Shown: positions 5,146 through 8,279 of the stretch, piece after piece
Numbering within the stretch: position 1 is the stretch's first letter
Layout: each line of letters starts with the position of its first letter
Source of the DNA: an uncultured Oscillospiraceae bacterium
GTDB taxonomy: Bacteria > Bacillota > Clostridia > Oscillospirales > Acutalibacteraceae
DNA length: 8,279 nt
NCBI GenBank assembly: GCA_905211675.1
Contig: CAJMBP010000062.1
Location: forward strand, 1-8,279
Direction: 5' to 3'
Translations under genes and position numbers: made by a program
The notes under the pieces: model-generated
Database searches by the model: none
The model's input: only the letters and a program-made list of their open reading frames with translations
Told to the model about the DNA's origin: nothing

Positions 5146-6582
5146 TCAGCACTGCTTCATAAGTCTTATATAAAACTCAACCGCTCGGTTTGCGGTTTCA
5201 AGTCTTATTTTTTCATTGTGGCCGTGAATTGTCTTGCGTTCTTCGCTTGTTAAATCCATAGCGGAAAAACGGTAAACCTTATCGCTTAAATCGCGGTAGT
5301 GCCGGCTGTCGGAGCACTGTACCATTAAATAGGGCGATACAATAGGCGCGTCCCATGTGCCGATAATTGCGGTTGACACCTTTTTCCAGCCGTCGCAGTC
5401 GGTGCGCGACACGGGGCTTGGCTGCATATTGCTTCCGACCGTAAGGATTATGCTTTCATCATCAATAACCTTTTTTATATATTCTACCGCGCTTTCAACC
5501 GTATCTTTAGGGTTAAGCCGTAAATTCGCGGTCATTGACGCCTGCGGTGGTATAACATTAGGCGCGCTGCTGCCCTCGCTTTGGGTAAAAGCAACCGTTG
5601 TGCGCACAAGCGCGTTCATTTCACCGCCCGATTTTTTGCAAATAAGATTAAGCACGCCGCTAAAAAGCCACATATTCGCAAAAATCATACGGTAAACAAG
5701 CCCCGATTGTCTTCCCAAGGTATCAAACATATCTGCGGCGGGTTTTGTTATGTGCATTTTAAACGGGTTATTTTCTACCTTACAGCACGCGCGCGAAAGT
5801 ATTCCTATCGGGGTGTGCGGCGCAGGAGAAGACGCGTGACCTCCGTTTGATTTTACCGAAAAAGTAAGATTTATCATTCCCTTTTCGGCAATGCCCACCA
5901 TAGCGCACGGAGTTTTTACTCCGGGAAAAACATTTTCGACCACGGCTCCGCCCTCGTCTAAAACAAACTGCGGTTTTATGTTGTTTTCGTCAAAAAAGTC
6001 AACTATGTTCACAGCGCCGTTTCCGTTTACTTCTTCACCGCCCGAAAAGGCAAAATAAATGTCATTTTCGGGTGTAAAGCCCTGCGCTATTAGGGTGTTT
6101 GCCGAAAACATAACGCCGTTAAAGGTGACCTTTGTGTCAAGCGAGCCCCTGCCCCAGAGAACGCCGTCCTCTATTATTGCATCAAAAGGCGGCTTTTCCC
6201 ACGTTTTTTCATCGGCAGGCACAACATCATAGTGCGCCATTAAAACAACAGGGTCATCACTTTTTTTACCCTTCCATTTAAAAAGCAATGCGCGGTCGGG
6301 TAACTCTTTATATTCACAAACTTTAAAAACCTCAGGATAAAGTTTTGGTAAAAGCTCAATAAATTTTTTAAATTCAGCCTCGTCCTCAAGTGCTTTGTCA
6401 TAATAAGATACCGTTTTACAGCGTATAAGCTGCTGTAAAGCGTTTATAGATTTTTCTTTATCAAAGTCAATTTTTTCTTCCTTTACGGCAAATTGAGGTC
6501 TCGGTTTGAATGCGGCGGTTCTGATAAGAACGACCGCCAAAAGCAAAATCAAAGCTGATAAAAGTAAATATAATACCCACAT
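5146..6582 (-). CDS. Membrane-anchored M20 family metallopeptidase (PM20D1/carboxypeptidase S-like)
   Basis: The family consists of two-zinc hydrolases that cleave an amide bond next to a carboxylate, in peptides or N-acyl amino acids. The 478-residue product begins with a hydrophobic segment (2-22), probably a membrane anchor. The metal site is intact: H117-x-D119 in MAHYDVVPA, bridging D149 in GRGSLDTK, catalytic E183 and E184 in SGGEEVNG, D209 in LDEGG, and the final His (H455) in HGHNE. The dimerisation-domain histidine is in GGHASSPAP (H249). Length and the pattern HYDVVP/GRGSLDTK/GEEVNG resemble human PM20D1 and yeast Cps1 more than ArgE or DapE. The start is set at ATG 6582, 2 nt past the upstream stop with GGA 7 nt before it. 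A TTG at 6594 (four residues longer, overlapping the neighbour) has no space for a binding site. It is the last gene of a three-gene operon with two membrane proteins. The substrate is unknown. Confidence 0.92.
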   Translation of the reverse strand: MWVLYLLLSALILLLAVVLIRTAAFKPRPQFAVKEEKIDFDKEKSINALQQLIRCKTVSYYDKALEDEAEFKKFIELLPKLYPEVFKVCEYKELPDRALLFKWKGKKSDDPVVLMAHYDVVPADEKTWEKPPFDAIIEDGVLWGRGSLDTKVTFNGVMFSANTLIAQGFTPENDIYFAFSGGEEVNGNGAVNIVDFFDENNIKPQFVLDEGGAVVENVFPGVKTPCAMVGIAEKGMINLTFSVKSNGGHASSPAPHTPIGILSRACCKVENNPFKMHITKPAADMFDTLGRQSGLVYRMIFANMWLFSGVLNLICKKSGGEMNALVRTTVAFTQSEGSSAPNVIPPQASMTANLRLNPKDTVESAVEYIKKVIDDESIILTVGSNMQPSPVSRTDCDGWKKVSTAIIGTWDAPIVSPYLMVQCSDSRHYRDLSDKVYRFSAMDLTSEERKTIHGHNEKIRLETANRAVEFYIRLMKQC

Positions 6583-6584
6583 AA

Positions 6585-7253
6585 TCAAATCCAACCCTTT
6601 TTATACATAATACGACTGATTGCTATTGTGAAAAGCACGCCGACCGGCACCATAATTCCCACATCGCCTGCGCCTAAACCCGTAAAAATAAAAAGTATAA
6701 GCATTAAAATAATCGGTGCGATTGCAATTTTCCAATTTTTTGAAATAAACACAATGCCCAATCCGCCGAAAAGAGCAGGTAAAATCTGTTCAAAACAGGG
6801 TTGTAAAATTTCGCTTTGCAATATTGGCTGAAGCGGAATTATAAGTAATACGCCCAAAATTATTATAACGGTTGTAACAATGCTTGAAACGGCTATCGCT
6901 ATTGTTGAAATAACCTCGCCTTCCTCGGTATCGGCCTTAACGTTCGCCTGTTCCAAAGCTCCCAAAGCGCACGGAAGTTTAAGGTTAGAAATATTACCCG
7001 TTACAAAAGAAAGATAAGAACCGCCCACTCCCAACATCGGTATATATGTTATAACCTCAACAACGCCTACCGCCCAATACATAGGCGCCGTTGCTATAAG
7101 ACCTTTAAAAAGTCCGTTCCAGTTAGGAATCGCCTTAAAAATAAGCGCTACCGCAAACGGAAAAGCCAAAAGCACAAGCATTACAAAAATGTTCCACTTG
7201 TTACCCCAAGAATAAACCCTGTCAAGATATGCAGCATTATTATTTTTCTTCAT
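6585..7253 (-). CDS. Multi-pass membrane protein of unknown function, likely transporter subunit
   Basis: The protein has 222 residues with about six or seven hydrophobic segments (roughly 21-40, 50-73, 113-140, 155-171, 174-192 and 196-214) and no signal peptide. A distinctive polar block between the second and third clear helices, GGSYLSFVTGNISNLKLPCA (77-96), is followed by the acidic stretch ADTEEGEVIST (107-117). These could form a substrate site or a partner interface. I do not recognise the family. The ATG at 7253 is preceded by AGGGGG 8 nt upstream. It lies 18 nt after the DUF5058-like gene and its stop is 2 nt before the M20 start, so the three are co-transcribed and probably translationally coupled. 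Two small membrane proteins of similar size next to a hydrolase suggest a two-subunit carrier delivering the substrate. This is inferred from context only. Confidence 0.85.
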   Translation of the reverse strand: MKKNNNAAYLDRVYSWGNKWNIFVMLVLLAFPFAVALIFKAIPNWNGLFKGLIATAPMYWAVGVVEVITYIPMLGVGGSYLSFVTGNISNLKLPCALGALEQANVKADTEEGEVISTIAIAVSSIVTTVIIILGVLLIIPLQPILQSEILQPCFEQILPALFGGLGIVFISKNWKIAIAPIILMLILFIFTGLGAGDVGIMVPVGVLFTIAISRIMYKKGWI

Positions 7254-7271
7254 TTTCTTTACCCCCTTTAA

Positions 7272-8009
7272 TCAGCCAAGCCACGCAGTAAAAGGAATAG
7301 CGCTTGCCATGCCCGCTATAAGGCTTATCGGTAAAGCGTAATCATTTATCCAGCGAGCTTTTGTTATTTTCATCAAAATTCCGGCGATAATCATAGTTAC
7401 CGCCGATACCGCCATTACACAAACCGGAACAAGGCCTGCTGTTTCGCCTTTGAAAACGCCGCCGAAATCACAAAAAACAAAACCCACAAATGCCGAAATC
7501 ATACCTATAAACATTGCCGACTGAAAAATATCAAGCCATTTAGCATCTTTGTTTTTCATTGAAACGAGACCTGTTTTCATTTTTTTACAAAGCACAGGCA
7601 CCAACCAAATACCAATCATAATGCTGATTGTCATAACAAAAGCAATGGTTACAAACTGCTCTGCGGTAAGATTTGCAACCTTTCCGAATTCAAGCCCCAT
7701 ACCGCTTAATGCGTTTGTTGCCGCTATTGTTTCGTAAGACATTGAGCCCACAACCGAAAGACGAAGCCACGGCAAAGCAATTCCCAAATCTTTAGAAAGG
7801 GTTATTACGCTTACAACTATCGCTACTGCCGGAGCTATGGTAAATATAGCGGCACTAATTGCAATTCTGCTTAATTTCTTTTTTTCCATTCCTATTTCTT
7901 TACCGCGCTTCCACGCCTTTATTAAAAAGAAAATAGACTGTGCCAGAACAATTAAAATAATAATTGAGACAATAAAAAATAAAATGGGATGATTTACATT
8001 AAAACTCAT
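7272..8009 (-). CDS. DUF5058-like multi-pass membrane protein
   Basis: The protein has 245 residues with about six or seven hydrophobic helices (roughly 8-31, 48-71, 117-141, 158-182, 190-215 and 223-243). A conserved-looking loop, LPWLRLSVVGSMSYETIAA (79-97), falls in the middle. I associate the length and this pattern with the DUF5058 family of clostridial membrane proteins, from memory and not by a search. The ATG at 8009 follows AAGGAG by about 8 nt. It is the first gene of the leftward operon with the second membrane protein and the M20 peptidase. The pairing suggests the two membrane proteins form one uptake system. An integral-membrane regulator or a non-transport role cannot be excluded. 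The upstream intergenic region is shared with the divergent trmO gene. Confidence 0.82.
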   Translation of the reverse strand: MSFNVNHPILFFIVSIIILIVLAQSIFFLIKAWKRGKEIGMEKKKLSRIAISAAIFTIAPAVAIVVSVITLSKDLGIALPWLRLSVVGSMSYETIAATNALSGMGLEFGKVANLTAEQFVTIAFVMTISIMIGIWLVPVLCKKMKTGLVSMKNKDAKWLDIFQSAMFIGMISAFVGFVFCDFGGVFKGETAGLVPVCVMAVSAVTMIIAGILMKITKARWINDYALPISLIAGMASAIPFTAWLG

Positions 8010-8081
8010 TTTTTACTCTCCTTCCGTTTTTATTCTAACATAAAAATTTTGCAAAGTATAGTTTTTTTATCTGTTTTTTGA

Positions 8082-8087
8082 TATAAT
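8082..8087 (+). promoter_or_regulatory. Candidate -10 box for trmO
   Basis: A perfect TATAAT lies 20 bases before the trmO ATG, which predicts a start near 8094 and a short leader. The region 17 bases upstream (TAGTTT) is a poor -35 match. For the divergent operon a leftward TATACT is at 8060-8055, also without a good -35. The assignment of both is tentative. Confidence 0.4.
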
Positions 8088-8107
8088 TAAAATAAAAAGG
8101 ATTTTTT

Positions 8108-8279
8108 ATGGAAATAAAACCTATTGCTCACATTAAAACCGATTTTAAAAGAAAGTTCGGCATACCGCGGCAGAGCGGACTGGTGCCGGAACTGACGGCC
8201 CGCATCGTGTTCGAGCCGGAATACCGCGACCCCAACGCCCTTGTGGGCATCGAGGGCTACGACCGGCTTTGGCTCATCT
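8108..8279 (+). CDS. trmO: tRNA (N6-threonylcarbamoyladenosine-37) methyltransferase TrmO, 5' part only
   Basis: The family (TsaA/YaeB, UPF0066) methylates t6A at position 37 of certain tRNAs using S-adenosylmethionine. The 57 visible residues begin MEIKPIAHIKTDFKRKFGIPRQSGLV and reach IEGYDRLWLI. This reproduces the family N-terminus (I-x-P-I-G/A-x-I, K-F-G/A-x-P-R-Q-x-G-L, G-x-E-G/A-x-x-x-L-W). The gene runs off the window edge, so the rest cannot be judged. The ATG at 8108 has a weak AAGG about 7 nt upstream. GC content is 15 of 50 bases at 8111-8160 but 78 of 119 at 8161-8279, a sharp switch inside one reading frame with the protein match continuous across it. Confidence 0.88.
   Translation, partial: MEIKPIAHIKTDFKRKFGIPRQSGLVPELTARIVFEPEYRDPNALVGIEGYDRLWLI

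Noticed and set aside
5357..5850. Plus-strand open frames opposite the M20 peptidase gene
   Set aside because: They are antisense to a gene with complete catalytic motifs and lack ribosome binding sites.
1..8279. CRISPR array or phage-defence island
   Set aside because: No regularly spaced direct repeats and no nuclease, toxin or defence-associated genes are visible.

Overview
The window looks like a low-to-mid-GC Clostridia-type Bacillota (Firmicutes) chromosome, possibly from a gut or metagenome-derived Oscillospiraceae/Ruminococcaceae relative. The signs are AGGAGG-type ribosome binding sites, a consensus TTGACA/TATAAT promoter, U-run intrinsic terminators, a CCA-encoding tRNA gene, and Clostridia-like versions of ClpB and of a large serine recombinase C-terminus. 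The assignment is an inference from gene content and style, not from a marker gene.

Layout. Positions 1-100 may hold the last codons of an unidentified rightward gene. A tRNA-Pro(CGG) follows at 101-177 with its own terminator. Positions 217-540 contain no gene I can support, only hairpins, the last a clear rightward terminator. From about 660 to 1001 lies a densely self-complementary, apparently non-coding rightward unit that ends in a strong terminator. This is the best candidate for an undescribed element in the window. It converges on a leftward operon (4278-1015) in which a ribbon-helix-helix DNA-binding protein of unknown function precedes clpB, the ATP-dependent disaggregase. That operon has a near-perfect sigma-A-type promoter, and an 8-bp inverted repeat spans its transcription start region. 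No CIRCE or CtsR box is visible, so the co-transcribed ribbon-helix-helix protein is a natural candidate for the local regulator.

Positions 4389-4633 are AT-rich and include an orphan leftward terminator-like hairpin. A broken C-terminal piece of a large serine recombinase (4634-5071) is probably the scar of a mobile element. A second leftward operon (8009-5146) encodes two small multi-pass membrane proteins, the first DUF5058-like, and a membrane-anchored M20 metallopeptidase related to PM20D1/carboxypeptidase S. Their tight spacing suggests one unit that imports and hydrolyses an N-acyl amino acid or peptide-like substrate, though the substrate is unknown.

The window ends inside a divergent trmO (tRNA t6A37 methyltransferase) gene. 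Base composition jumps from about 30% to about 66% GC within the first 20 codons of that gene, which suggests either a recombination joint or an assembly chimera.
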